Of a DNA stretch of 64,000 nucleotides, positions 49,788 through 60,855 are shown one piece after another. The notes below the pieces were generated by a model. That model searched no databases. It saw only the letters and a program-made list of their open reading frames with translations, and was not told the DNA's origin. Location of the stretch: NCBI GenBank assembly GCA_963691705.1, contig OY829538.1, positions 46,093,151 through 46,157,150 on the forward strand. The letters run 5' to 3'. The stretch is from Viola odorata (taxonomy: Eukaryota; Streptophyta; Magnoliopsida; Malpighiales; Violaceae). Position 1 is the stretch's first letter. Each line of letters starts with the position of its first letter. The translations under genes were made by a program, and so were the position numbers.

Positions 49788-51333
49788 CCAGACAACCCAC
49801 CTTAGAATTTTTAAAACCAGAACCAAAAAGAACAGTTCATATAGAAAATGAAACATACGCCATGTTAGGAAAAGAACTAGCATTAGATTTTGAAAAAGGA
49901 CCAGATATTAGAAATACAACAAATTATCCTATTATCCAGAGACTAGAAAAAAACAGGATTAATATGAGAAGATATTACAAAAAGTAAAGTAAATTATGTA
50001 GTAAAAATGAAGATTAAAAATCCTGATATAAGGATAGTAACAGCAAATATAGATTATAGTCCATTAGATAAAGAAGAATTTAGAAAACAAATTCCGGAAA
50101 TGCTAAAACAGGGATTAATTAAAAGATCAGAAAGTCCACAGATCAGCAGCATTCATAGTTAGAAATCACAGCGAAATCAAAAGAGGTAAAGCTAGAATAG
50201 TCTATAATTACAAAAGATTAAATGATAACACGATAGACGATGCTTATAATATTCCTAATAAAGATAGCTTAATAGGGTTAATCCAACAGAAAAAGATATT
50301 TAGCAAATTCGATTTAAAGTCAGGTTATAACCAATTAAAGTTAGAGGAATGGTTTAAACAGTGGACTGCGTTCACATGCTCAGAAGGACATTTCGAATGG
50401 AATGTTCTCTCGTTTGGCTTAAAAAATGCACCAGCAGTGTTCCAAAGATTTATGGATTCGATATTCTTAAAATACGAATTCTGCTTGGTTTATATAGATG
50501 ATATATTAGTAGCAAGTAACTCGATTAAAGAACATGAAGAACACTTAAGACCGATTTTCCATGAAATAGAAGAACATGGTATAGTTGTTAGCAAAAGAAA
50601 AATGGAGTTATACAAAAGAAAAATATCTTTCCTAGGACTAGAAATAGGAAATGGAAAAATAGAATTACAACCACATATAGCAGAAAAAATATTAAACTTC
50701 CCAGACAAATTAGAAGGATTGAAACAGATACAAGCCTTCCTAGGAATACTAAACTATGCTAGGAAGTTCATTCCTAACTTAAGTAAATTAGTAGGACCAT
50801 TATACAGTAAAACAACAAAGAATGGTCAAAGAAACTTCAATAAAGAAGATTTAGAGCTAGTAAAAAGAATCAAAGAACAAGTTAAAAAGATTAAACCATT
50901 AGAACTACCACTAACCACCGATTACATCATTATAGAATGTGATGGTAGCAAAGAAGGATGGGGAGCAGTCATGATCTGCAAACCCAATAAATACTCAGAG
51001 AAAGATACAGAAAGAATTGTTGCCTATACAAGTGGTAATTTTAAAACAGGACAAAACTGGACTAGCTTAGATTTCGAAATACAGGCATTAATAAATGCAC
51101 TAGACAAATTTCAAATCTATCTACAAAATGAATTTACAGTGAGAACAGACTGTGAAGCAATAGTTAAATTTCTAAAAAATGAAAATAGCAAAAAGATAAA
51201 CAGAACCCGATGGGTTAACCTACAGAATTTAATACAGGGAAACGGGTATAAAATATGTTTCGAACATATTAAAGGAAAGAACAACAGCTTGGCAGACCTA
51301 TTATCTAGAAATATTAATAAGTTTTTTAAATGA
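49788..51333 (+). pseudogene. Pararetroviral polyprotein, 3' part: protease end, reverse transcriptase, RNase H
   Basis: The 5' border is cut inside the protease C-terminus. Frameshifts lie at about 49960-49990, before the RT domain, and at about 50135-50150, near its start. From there the frame is open to the stop at 51331-51333. RT signs are FSKFDLKSGYNQL, FGLKNAPAVFQRFMD and the YIDD catalytic box (50491-50502). RNase H begins near ECDGSKEGWG (about 50936), with TDCEAI and the GKNNSLADLLSR end. The stop codon overlaps the start of the next ORF (ATGA, 51330-51333). Because of the two shifts and the missing front, no polyprotein can be made. Confidence 0.85.
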
Positions 51334-52215
51334 AACAGGCAAAGATGAAGAAAAGGGTGATAAAACCCAAAAGTCAGACAGAGAGAAAAACAGAAGAAGA
51401 AAAAGCATTAACAGAAAGAACAATTATGTACCGAAATAACTTGGCAATGCCAGTTACAATCACAGAAAGAGGATCATCTTCACAAACACAAACTCCACCT
51501 TCACAAAACAACAGAATCTCTCAAACAAGAGGAGCACAGAGGGAAATCAGATTTGGAACAATGTATCTCACAGAATTCCAAGAAGGAGGAAACAGAAAGT
51601 TTAAACCCTTTGAGGGATTAAACATTGACAGAGAACAACAGTGTTTGCTAGATAATATCTGGCATATACAGACAGTTCCAGCAGCAACACAAGTAAAGGT
51701 ACAGTGCTTAAATGCTTTAAGGATGTATTTTTCAGAAAAGAATCCCAAAATACAGAAGAAATCCTTTTCACACTACGTGATATTTAGGGGTTTAAAAACA
51801 GGAGTTTTCAACAGTTTTAACAGAGTAAAGAATTTCATTATGTGTCAAAACCCAATCTTCGTGGGTTATCACAGTTTTGCTGAGGCCTTAGAAGAAGCGA
51901 GAGCCCAACTAGGCCCAAACTTCTATATAGAGCCTGAGACAGTTAGACCATACTCGGAAGTAGCCCGAGAAGACCCTAGTCGGCTGATAGCTAGACTAGA
52001 AGACAAAAATAGAAAGCTAGAAGAACAGATAACACAAATTCAACAACAGACAACTGAACAAATAGCTTTCATAGAACAGAAAAAAGAAGAAGCCGAGAGA
52101 CAGTCAAAACAGAATAACACCACAGTCAGTATCCTAAACACTAAGCTAAAACAGTTAGATCAATTTATAAAGGATAATAAACCAAAGAATCGAAGTTTCA
52201 TTCAACTTCGAGCTA
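51330..52215 (+). CDS. Pararetroviral ORF2, viroplasmin/TAV-like, 3' end lost at the inversion
   Basis: The ATG overlaps the stop of the RT-RNase H frame in the ATGA style used for reinitiation by caulimoviruses. The N-terminal part is basic and Gln/Ser-rich. Around residues 145-200 a block with YVIFRGLKTGVFNSFNRV and FVGYHSFAEALEEA resembles the viroplasmin-type nucleic-acid-binding fold found in caulimovirus inclusion-body/transactivator proteins. A coiled coil (about 220-290) follows. Viral ORF2 sequence ends near 52215. The frame then continues into antisense protease sequence up to 52328, an artefact of the junction. The true C-terminus is missing. Confidence 0.65.
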
Positions 52216-52218
52216 GAT

Positions 52219-55200
52219 TAATGCTAGTTCTTTTCCTAACATGGTGTATGTTTCATTTTCTATATGAACTGTTCTTTTTGGTTCTGGTTTTAAAAATTCT
52301 AAGGTGGGTTGTCCACCACGCTTCTTAGCCAACTCCGCTGTTTGTATATATTTATTTGCTGGGAAGGTGTACACGTTTTTGCTAATGGTTATACTGTTTC
52401 TAGCTATTGTTATACTACCATTTAGACTACATATAAAATTTAATCCTAAGAGAAAATCATTGCTTTTCGTTGCTTCTGGTGCTATATTTACCTGTGGAAT
52501 TTCATATTTAACACTGTAATTTTTTGCAAAATCTATAAATTGTATTCCTAAGGCTTCTACATGATGTGTAATTACCATAGTTCGCTGTTCTGCTGTTTTT
52601 GTAATTACCTTGTATTTTAATTCTCTGTGATACTTTTTAGGTATCAAACCGTGTCCTACCATACTTTTTGAACTAGCTGTGTCTAAAATAGCATTTAATT
52701 CTACAAATGTATTAGTATCTAACCATAATCTACATTTTAGAGTTATTAAACTAGCTATACATTTACTGATTGTAAAGGATGATTCTTCCTGAACTTGTTC
52801 TGTTATATAACTAGATTCTTCTTCTACATTTTTTCTTTTTTCACTTCTATTGTCTTCAATTTCTTTAATTCTATGTTTTAAGAGTTCTATCTCTACATCA
52901 TGTCTTTTGACTTGTTCTCTAAGTGTTTCATCTATTGTATCTTTATGTTTTTCTATGTTTTTTCCTGATATGTCTGTTTCTATTTGAAATAATTTTCTAA
53001 TACACATGAAACATATTTCTTTGAAGCAGTTGTTACACTGATATCGTCTGTCTATAGCTGGATATAACCTACAGTTATAGCAACTTATATGGTTATTTCC
53101 TCTGTTTCTAATCCATTCATGCGCACATTCTACATTTTGTTCATTTTCTACATTCATGTATGTATAAGTTATTTTTGTACTATTTTCTGGTTCATTTTCT
53201 GAAACTATACTGTAAACTGATTCATTATCTGAATCCGTTTTAAGGTTTTCTACTTCATAATCTCCTATTTGTTCTACTAAGTTTGTTCTATCTATATTTT
53301 TGTTTTTGTTGGGACATCTATTAGCTAAGTGATCTGGATCTCCACAAATGAAACATGTACATTTTCTATCTCTGGGTTTTCTAACATATTTATCTTTATT
53401 TTTCCATGGCTTATCCTTTTTATAAGTCGTACTTTTTCTAAGGAATTTTTTCTTTTTATCATAATATCCGTATGCTTGTGGTGTATAAATTGCTGTTTTG
53501 CAGAATGCCCAAGCTTGTCTTTTAATCTGTTCTTGCATTGTAGCGTCCTTACATTTGTCTTCTAATTTCTTAAAAACATACGTAATTCTTGGTCCTATTC
53601 CTAAATCTACTATATGCCCACAATCTCTATTCCATTCTTCATGCATTAGTCTACCTAAATCTCCTGGTAATTTGATGAAATATTTATTACATAAATCATC
53701 ATCCATAGCTTTTCCTGTTTGAGCTAATAATCTTGCAAAGTCTGAGCTAAATTCCTTAATGTACTTGAAATCTGTGATACTAAGTTGTTCTAAATTTCTT
53801 ACTGCCGTATCCTGTATAAACGTATTTTCTTTGGCAGGATCTACTCCTAATAGTAGCATTCTAATTTGACTTGTAAAATTATATGGATTATCTCCTAATG
53901 ATTTAATAATATTTATTCCATCCGGATCTTTTAATTTTTTGCTCTGCCATATTCCTAATGCTGTGGGTCCTAGGGCTGTTTCTAAGTAGGAAAACATATC
54001 TATGTCATCCCTTTTATTAGTTTCCCAGTTTCTTACTACTGTTTGTTCCCATATTAATATCTCGTCTGGCCATAGTTGAGGACTCTGTTGTTCTATTACT
54101 AACATGTTCGAGCTGTAAATTTTTCCTATTGGCATTCTTGCCCCTCTTCCTTTAAAATGTGATTCTCCCTGGTAAACTGCAGTAGCAGGCGTCCAAGGTT
54201 CTCTGCCTAATACTTCTGTTCCTGATGTTCCTGGTGTTACGAACTCAGGTTTTGGTCTTTTAACTCCTCTAGGATCTATATTTTGATCCATAAAACTAAC
54301 TTCTGGTTTATAAAAATCGCTAATTAATATATTGCCATTGACTATATTTGTTACTAGTGGTAAATTAAATACTTCGTTTAATCTATTATAAGCTTCTTCG
54401 AATGTTAATCCTAGCTCTGTCATACATTCTATTATCATGTCATCTACCTGTTCTTGTATGTTAATTTCTGTAAACTTTTTATTTACTATTTGGTCAAAAG
54501 TCTTATGGACTTCTTCTGTTTTGAAGCCAGCTATTTCTTCCTCTTCTTTGGTTTCTTCATCTAATTCTTCGTATAGCCCATATCCTATGATTTCTTCTAT
54601 ATTTTCATTTTCTGTGTAATATCCTATGTCTTCTTCATTTTCTGTATCATATATGGGATCTCCTAATTCTGCATTCATCATGCTAGTTTCTTGGTCACTA
54701 TCTTCTTCTTTTACAGGTTCTTTTTCTACATAGTTGTTAAACCTCATACTAAAATCACCATTTTTGTCTTCGTATATTACACTCTTTTCTGGTACTAATA
54801 TTCTCTCAGTATTTTCTGTGAATTCTTTTAGCGGCCACTCTAATCCTGCTAATTCTTCGGGATCTATTTTTACCGGGTCTATCATTTTTATTCCTCGACT
54901 TGCCAAATTTTTTACTATTCCTTCTATGTTCACTCTGAAATTCATTCCTGATCTGTTACTAGCTTTTCCTAATATTTCTATACTGATTACTAGGTTATTT
55001 CCTTTGTAATCTTCATAGCCTTTTGTTGCTAATCCTATCTTTAGGTTTTTTAGATCTCTAATATCTTTTAATATTGCTGGTGAGCAATAAAAAAGTGCAC
55101 AATTTTGGCTAAGATCTACTTCCATTCCTGCTATTATTGCTTTTTTGACATCTGTTTTCCAAGACTTATCTAAAATTAGTACTAAAACTTTAGATCCTAT

Positions 55201-55634
55201 TTCTTTTCTTCCTAGCCCTTTTATCCCTATTACTACTAATCCAATGTGTGCAAACATTTTTCCTGTTTTCTTTAATTTATTTATCATTTCTGGGGTAAAT
55301 AAATCTATGGTTTCTGAGGTGTCTACGACTCTCAGGCTTTCTTCTCTATTACTTCTGATTAGTACTGTGTTTATATTTAGGGGTCCTACTCTATATAACG
55401 TTCTTGGATTTAAGGCATCTAATTGCTCATTGTTATATATTTCTAGATTTCTTTCCACATCAATTTCTTCTTCTAGTTGTACTACTGTCTGTGAACTGTT
55501 ACTCCCTGACCCTCTGCTAAACATTCTTCCTAAAAATGGGGTGTTATTTACCTCTTCTCTGGATGATACACTTCTTCGTGTCTCTTCTAGCGTTCTACTA
55601 GGTCCACTGAAGGGTATAAAGTTGTTCATTTTCT
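52219..55634 (-). CDS. Pararetroviral polyprotein, 5' part: movement protein, coat protein, protease (open frame)
   Basis: A single uninterrupted frame of over 1,100 codons. The likely start is the ATG at 55632-55630, which overlaps an upstream stop as ATGA. Order: a 30K-type movement protein (about residues 40-260, with DLFTPEMINKLKKTG and an LGRKEIGSKVLVLI-like core), an acidic linker, a coat protein (DDIDMFSYLETALG to FCKTAIYTPQA), a CCHC knuckle (CFICGDPDHLANRC), a Cys-rich patch, a coiled coil, and a retroviral-type aspartic protease whose active site reads DTAS. It ends at the inverted junction before RT. An intact frame of this length suggests recent integration. It lacks RT and RNase H in cis. 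Confidence 0.85.
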
Positions 55635-55808
55635 TGGTAACCAATGGTTATATTTGATAGGTCTAATGCTTATTCGTTGATTATTATCTATTTTTAATTT
55701 TTCTAATGCTTTTGTTAAACCCGAAATATCTTGTGATTCTTCTGGTCTCTTTTCTGCAGTTCTAGTCTTTTTAATTTCTGCAATAATATACTCGTTTTGT
55801 CCTCTGAT
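55629..55808 (-). pseudogene. 3' end of a further viral ORF upstream of the movement-coat frame
   Basis: About 59 codons are open up to a TGA at 55631-55629 that overlaps the ATG of the next ORF (ATGA). The piece is Lys/Glu/Arg-rich and includes SGLTKALEKLKIDNN. The 5' side is lost at the TA repeat. I cannot match it to a known pararetroviral protein. Position and overlap suggest a virion-associated or unknown small product. Confidence 0.45.
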
Positions 55809-55849
55809 ATAATATATATATATATGTGCACAATGATATCAAAGTTTCC

Positions 55850-55925
55850 ATTTGGTTTAATGGTTAACTCCTCACCTATCATATTAAATGGGAGAGGTTC
55901 AAATCCTTTTGGCTCCCACTTTCTT
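55850..55925 (+). mobile_element. SINE- or tRNA-like segment
   Basis: TGGTTTAATGGTTAACTCC (about 55852-55870) resembles an A box, and GGTTCAAATCC (55896-55906) is a good B box about 26 bases later. GGGAG/CTCCC around the B box could form a T-arm-like hairpin. No full cloverleaf can be drawn, so this is more likely a SINE head than a tRNA gene. Confidence 0.35.
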
Positions 55926-57017
55926 TTTTCCTTCTAAACTTAACTCCTCCTCTTTCTTTTTTCTTTCTAAACTATATTAAAATTCCTCATTTTTTCCTTT
56001 TTATCTTTTAAAATTAATTAAAAGTCCTCATTTTTTTTCCTTTTATTTGTTATTTTAAATACAAAATTTAATTAAGGAAGTTATATGAGAATTATTATGA
56101 GGGAAAAATATTTTCTCCGTAGTAAGAACTAAGAAATAAAATTTTAATAGCCATTTATATAGTTAATATGGCACATACTAGTAATATATTATTGTAAATT
56201 GTAATAGCCATTTATATAGTTAATATGTATAAAGTAAGACCATTAATTATTAATAATATAGCCATTGATATAGTTAACATATCATGGATATATGTTTATT
56301 GTTCAATATTTTATGTAATAAAAAAATGAATTATATTGTTGTAAGAGAGAATCATGTCAATTTTCATAAAATAAAAAATTACTAATTGTTTAGAGTTTTA
56401 TGCTTTTAATTTAAATTGTATTAATGTTTAAATTACTAATATATTATTGTAAATCATGTTTAATGTCAAAACGACGTCGTTTTAACATTAAACCAAATCA
56501 AAATTGAAATAAGATTGAGAGCATTGGAGCAAGCCCTAACTCTCTCTTGTCAAACAACAGCCGCAACCTCTCCTCCCCTCTCCCATCACCTACGGCCTTC
56601 CTCACTCTCGTAGTCGCAGCCGTAGCCGCCGGCTGTCAGCCACGTCGCTCTCTCGCGGTTGTCAGCCACCTCTCCTCTCTCGTCGCGACGTCGCAGTCGT
56701 CTACGACCCACGTCACAGTCACAGTCAACCACCTCTCCTCTCTCGTCGCAACAAAACCAGTCGCAGTCAGCTACCTCTCCTCTCTCTCGCGGCTACTTCC
56801 TCTCCTCTCTCGTTGCAACAAAACCATTCGCAGTCGCGACTTCTACCTCCTCTCCTCTCTCGTCAGGTCATAACAAGTTAATCCATCTATGTAAGTCATC
56901 AATGTTCTCGGTTATTTTAATTAATTTGTTAGGTATGGTTATTTTAATTAATTGGTTAGGTCTGCTACAATTTACTTCTTTTCTAACTATCGATAATCGC
57001 TCTATTTCGTAAAGATA
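55926..57017 (+). other. hAT element 5' region: AT-rich interior, then CT-rich transposase leader
   Basis: 55926-56510 is AT-rich without a gene, and 'agccatttatatagttaatatg' recurs three times (about 56150, 56205 and 56260). AAAACGACGTCGTTTT (56469-56484) is a perfect palindrome. 56540-56870 holds repeated 'cacctctcctctctcgtcgc' units, a leader typical of plant hAT transposase genes. A GT-AG intron probably lies within about 56870-57017. Confidence 0.55.
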
Positions 57018-59209
57018 ATAGAGTCGGGATCCGGGTCTCCTATCGTTGGAAGTGGAAGTGCACAAGTAGAGACACAGACTTCATGTACACAACAAAGGGA
57101 GATACCACCGCAATCAACCGTGGGGGCGGACAGAGTGCAAGGCAGTGAAGAGCCACAAGAAACCCAGGGAGCGAAAAGAAAAGAAAAGTCATTCGTTTGG
57201 GATCATGTCACGAAGTTTACGACTCGTAATAATAAGTTAAAGGTACGATATAATTTTTGTGAGAAATCTGAGTATAAGTATGATCCTATAGATCTTGGCA
57301 CATCTGTAATTAGGAAGCACTTGTTTAAATGTGTGAAAGGGCCATTTTTCAAATCAGTTAAACTCGGTAGTGAAAGTGATGAGTCAAAGGGTCAATCTCA
57401 GTTAAGTTTTAATCCGAGTAACGAGAGTGTGATAACTACATGGAAATTTAACCAGAACAAGTGTAGGAAGGCATTGTCATACATGGTTATTATTAATGAA
57501 AAACCTTTTAAAATGGTTGAGGGTAAAGGTTTTAAGCACTTTTGTTTTGAACTGCAACCGAAGTTTGTAATTCCTTCACGAGTTACTGTAGCGAGGGATT
57601 GTTATGAGATGTTTGTGGAGGAAAGATTGAAGCTGAAAAGTAGCATGTCATTTAACTGTAGGAAGGTCTGTCTTACTACAGGCATATGGACTTCCAATCA
57701 AAGGATTAATTATTTGTGCCTGACTGCTCATTCTATTGACTCAAATTGGAAGTCGCAAAAAAGAATTATAAATTTTTGTCCAATTTCTAGTCATAAAGGT
57801 GAGGTCATTAGTAAAATGATTGAGAAATATTTGTTGGGGTGGGGTATTGATAAGGTTATGACTGTAACTGTTGATAATGCTAGTTCGAATGATGTTGCGG
57901 TGGGGTATTTGCAAAAAAGAGTCAATCATTGGAAGGGTAGTGTTTTGAATGGGGAGTTTCTACATATGAGGTGTGTTGCACATATAATGAATCTAGTTGT
58001 TAGTGATGGGCTTAAACTTGCTACTCCTTCAATTATTCGAGTCCGAAATGCAGTTAGATACATGAGGCAATCCCCGATGAGATTTGAAAAATTCAAAGCA
58101 TGTGTTGCTGAAGAAAGGATCGCTAGTGAAGCTTTGTTGTGTCTTGATGTGTGCACCCGATGGAACTCGACTTACTTGATGTTAGAACAACCTTAAAATT
58201 AAAATCTGCTTTTGATAGAGATGTGGAGTTGGATTTTAATTGTAAAAGTGAAGTTGGCGAGGATGAAGAACTTGATTGTAGAAAGGGGATGCCTAAGGAA
58301 GAAGAAGAAGATTGGGTTCATATCAAGAACATGCTCAGATTTTTGAAATATTTCTACATGCTTACTTTAAGTATTTCAGGTACTAAATACGCAACTTCAA
58401 ACATTTGTTTGAATAAAGTGTGTGAGGTTGATTTTAGGTTGAAACAAATGTGCAACAATGTTGATTTTGAGGTGGCTGGAATGACATTGCAAATGAAGAA
58501 AAAATGTGACAAATATTGGGGAGATGCAAAAAAAATTAATGTGATGTTGTTTATTGCGGTCATGTTAGATCTAAGGTACAAGTTGGGTTACTCGAATTAT
58601 GTGACTAACAACATGTACGAGTTTGAATGTGCAGTGGTATTAATTGGAAAGGTTGGAAGGAACCTTAATGCATTGTTTGCAGAGTATGAAAGGGAGAATA
58701 GCAACTCCAATGTCAATGCGGTTGCAAAAGCTTCTTCTTCTTTTGATGTTGAATCATTGACAATGCCTATGGATCTAGATGTTGATGATATTGATGGTGA
58801 ATATGGATCAGCTACATGTGCCTATGAATACAGGTATAGAAAAGAATTGGCTCAACAAGAGGGAGTACCCAAAAAATTAGAGTTAGATCGTTATCTTGAG
58901 GAAGAAACGATAGCGAATTCTGAATCTTTTGACATTTTGGAGTGGTGGAAGGTTAACAGTGTTTGATTTTCTACTCTCTCATTGATAGCACGGGATGTGT
59001 TAGCTATTCAGACTTCTACCGTCGCATTAGAATCTGCATTTAGTTATAATGGTCGCATCCTTGATGATTTTCGAAGCTCTTTGTCTGCAAAAATTATAGA
59101 GGCACTGGTTTGCACTGAAGATTGCTTGAGAGCACCAAGTTATGATTATCATTGTACGACTGAAGAGACGACGAAAGAGGTTGATGAGCTTGAGAAAGGT
59201 AATATTTAA
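57018..59209 (+). pseudogene. hAT transposase (BED finger, Ac/Tag1-type), lightly broken
   Basis: The frame opens at 57018, where ATA stands where the ATG of related genes is expected. A BED finger (FVWDHVTKF, FCEKSEYKYD, RKHLFKC) lacks its first cysteine, because RYNFC replaces CxxC. The catalytic core follows: GIWTSNQRINYLCLTAHSID, VTVDNASSNDVAV, RCVAHIMNLVV and CTRWNSTYLML. A one-base shift near 58185 moves the frame. The rest runs to a TGA at 58964-58966, then straight on in the same frame with the dimerisation domain (STVALESAFSYNGRILDD...ALVCTEDCLR). The TGA is probably a decayed CGA arginine. It is non-functional but recent-looking. Confidence 0.85.
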
Positions 59210-59936
59210 GTTTAATTTTTTTTAGCTATGAATTGGTTATTTACTATGTGATTAATTATAATCATTTGTAAATGGCAGCCTTCACGGACATTAACTTTGC
59301 ACCTTCAATGATAGATATTACTTCATGAGAATTTTAATTGATGGTTGCAAGTTAGTCAAGTTCTTATTTAGTTTTCTTTCTACTTCAGGTAATGAATTTG
59401 TCAATTTGATGTTATACAGTTTTCTAATTGCTATATGTTCTTTTCAGATTTCTCGGAATAAGTGAACAACTACAAATCGGGATCTCCTTAAATATTTATT
59501 TTATATCAATTTTTTAAAATTTTATGTACTCTTGGTAATTTTATTGCTGGAAATTGTTGATGGGGTGAATTTTATGTACTCTTGGTAATTTTATTGCTAT
59601 ATGTTGAGTATTTGTGTGCAAGATTTGTGCTGCTGAAAGTTGAACGCTTGTGAATTGTGTGGTTTATGCTGGTTTATTTTTGCTGGATTTTAGAGGATTG
59701 TTGGATTATTTTTGTAGAATTTTAGAAGGGAAGAGATTATTGCTGGTTTATGCTTGTGAATTTTAGATTTTTTGCAGAATTTTAGAATGTTAGAAAGTAT
59801 GCAAGTCTATAAAAAAAATGATATATTATTAATTATTATAAAAAAAAATCCGAGTCAGAACCGGAACCGATCCGGTCCGACCCGGAAAAATTAGAACAGA
59901 CCCGGATCGGACCGAACCGACCCGTGTACACCCCTA
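59210..59936 (+). other. hAT 3' region and right terminus
   Basis: No further coding. 'attttatgtactcttggtaattttattgct' is repeated at 59520 and 59570. 59845-59936 is dense in CCGGTCCGACCCGG-type subterminal motifs and ends TGTACACCCCTA. Confidence 0.75.
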
Positions 59937-59944
59937 ATACTTAC

Positions 59945-60855
59945 TTTACCCGAATCAATATTTATTATACAAAACTAAGAAAATGGATATGTACGTGAAT
60001 GTGTATGTGTATGTATGGACTTGTGAATATGGATGAATGCTTATAAGCTTTTGCGTATTTTGAATAAATTATTTGCGTTATCGTAAATGTAATAGTTTTT
60101 CTTATGATTTTATATCAAAATATAAAAATTGAGTAATTTAATTCTTGAAATTTCGGTATTGATAGTAATTTGATGATGTTTTAGTTTTTATTGTGTTGTT
60201 TTGGTTTGCAAGTAGCCATTAGAATTTAAAGAGGAAAGAAAGTAGATGTGTGGGTAATGATACGAAACTCCCGGTAGCGTTTTATGGATGGACTAATGGG
60301 TATGAATGTACACATGAAACATTCATTTTTGCTGTTTTATGTTAAATTACAGTTCTCATGATCTGGTTCATGGGTTGTTGTACCAGAATGAACTAAAATG
60401 AATTCTTATTATGTTTAAGTAAGAATGAAATTATTAAAATGTGAATTTAAAGATAAATTTTACTAAGTTGCTTATGTATAATTAAACTCTTGTATAGGAT
60501 TTAAGCAGTAAAAATATTTAAATTATGTTTTAATGTTGATGACGCAAATTGTTTTCGTTGGCACTTATGGAATATTAAATTTACAATAGCGAAAAATTAT
60601 AAGGAGGAGAAGTTGTTAATATATATAAATTGTATTAAACATAGCATATTAAATATAACATAATATATGTTGGGAAGAAATAGAAGTTCCGAATCACTTT
60701 CATCATATTTTCGTTCTGTTTCAAACAAATATTGGAATAAGAAGTTCAAATTTCGAAAAGAAAAAAAAGTGGAAGATTTTCATTCCAATTGAAAAAAAGA
60801 ACGGACATTCCAATTGGAAGTTTGGGAATTCCGTGGGCAGCCCTACCGTGAATAT
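59945..60855. other. Intergenic DNA with an orphan hAT-like end
   Basis: No gene. 60690-60846 reads 'tcattccaattg...ggaattccgtgggcagccctac', and GGGCAGCCCTA at 60836 resembles the right end of another small hAT family. Its left partner was not found in the window. Confidence 0.4.

Larger units (their letters stand above)
49788..55808. mobile_element. Endogenous pararetrovirus (Caulimoviridae), rearranged
   Basis: Two blocks of one viral genome lie head-on. 49788-52215 reads right: end of protease, reverse transcriptase, RNase H, then a second ORF. 55808-52219 reads left: end of an upstream ORF, then movement protein, coat protein with zinc knuckle, and protease. They meet at about 52217, where the protease C-terminal coding sequence (about 100 bases) is present in both, in opposite orientation. 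Together they cover most of a viral coding set, but no continuous genome exists here. A movement-coat-protease-RT-RNase H polyprotein followed by a second ORF, with TA-repeat borders, suggests a florendovirus-like agent. The genus is an inference. Confidence 0.85.
49652..59936 (+). mobile_element. hAT transposon, 10.3 kb including a nested pararetrovirus
   Basis: The left end is TAGGAGTGTACA and the right end TGTACACCCCTA. The exact 8 bp duplication ATACTTAC lies at 49644-49651 and 59937-59944. Subterminal CCGG/CCGAACC-type motifs are dense at both ends, as in many plant hAT elements. The element carries one transposase gene (57018-59209) reading right. Its left arm is interrupted after about 130 bases, at a TA repeat, by viral DNA (about 49788-55808). 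Without the insert the element would be about 4.2 kb, normal for an autonomous hAT. Confidence 0.93.

Noticed and set aside
52216..52328. C-terminal extension of viral ORF2
   Set aside because: It is antisense protease sequence read through the inverted junction, not viral ORF2.
53329..55657. Several plus-strand ORFs (78-170 codons) opposite the viral frame
   Set aside because: They are antisense shadows of the long movement-coat-protease frame. They are Ser/Phe/Leu-rich and have no domain.
55850..55925. tRNA gene
   Set aside because: A and B box-like words are present but no acceptor or anticodon stem can be formed, so a SINE head is more likely.
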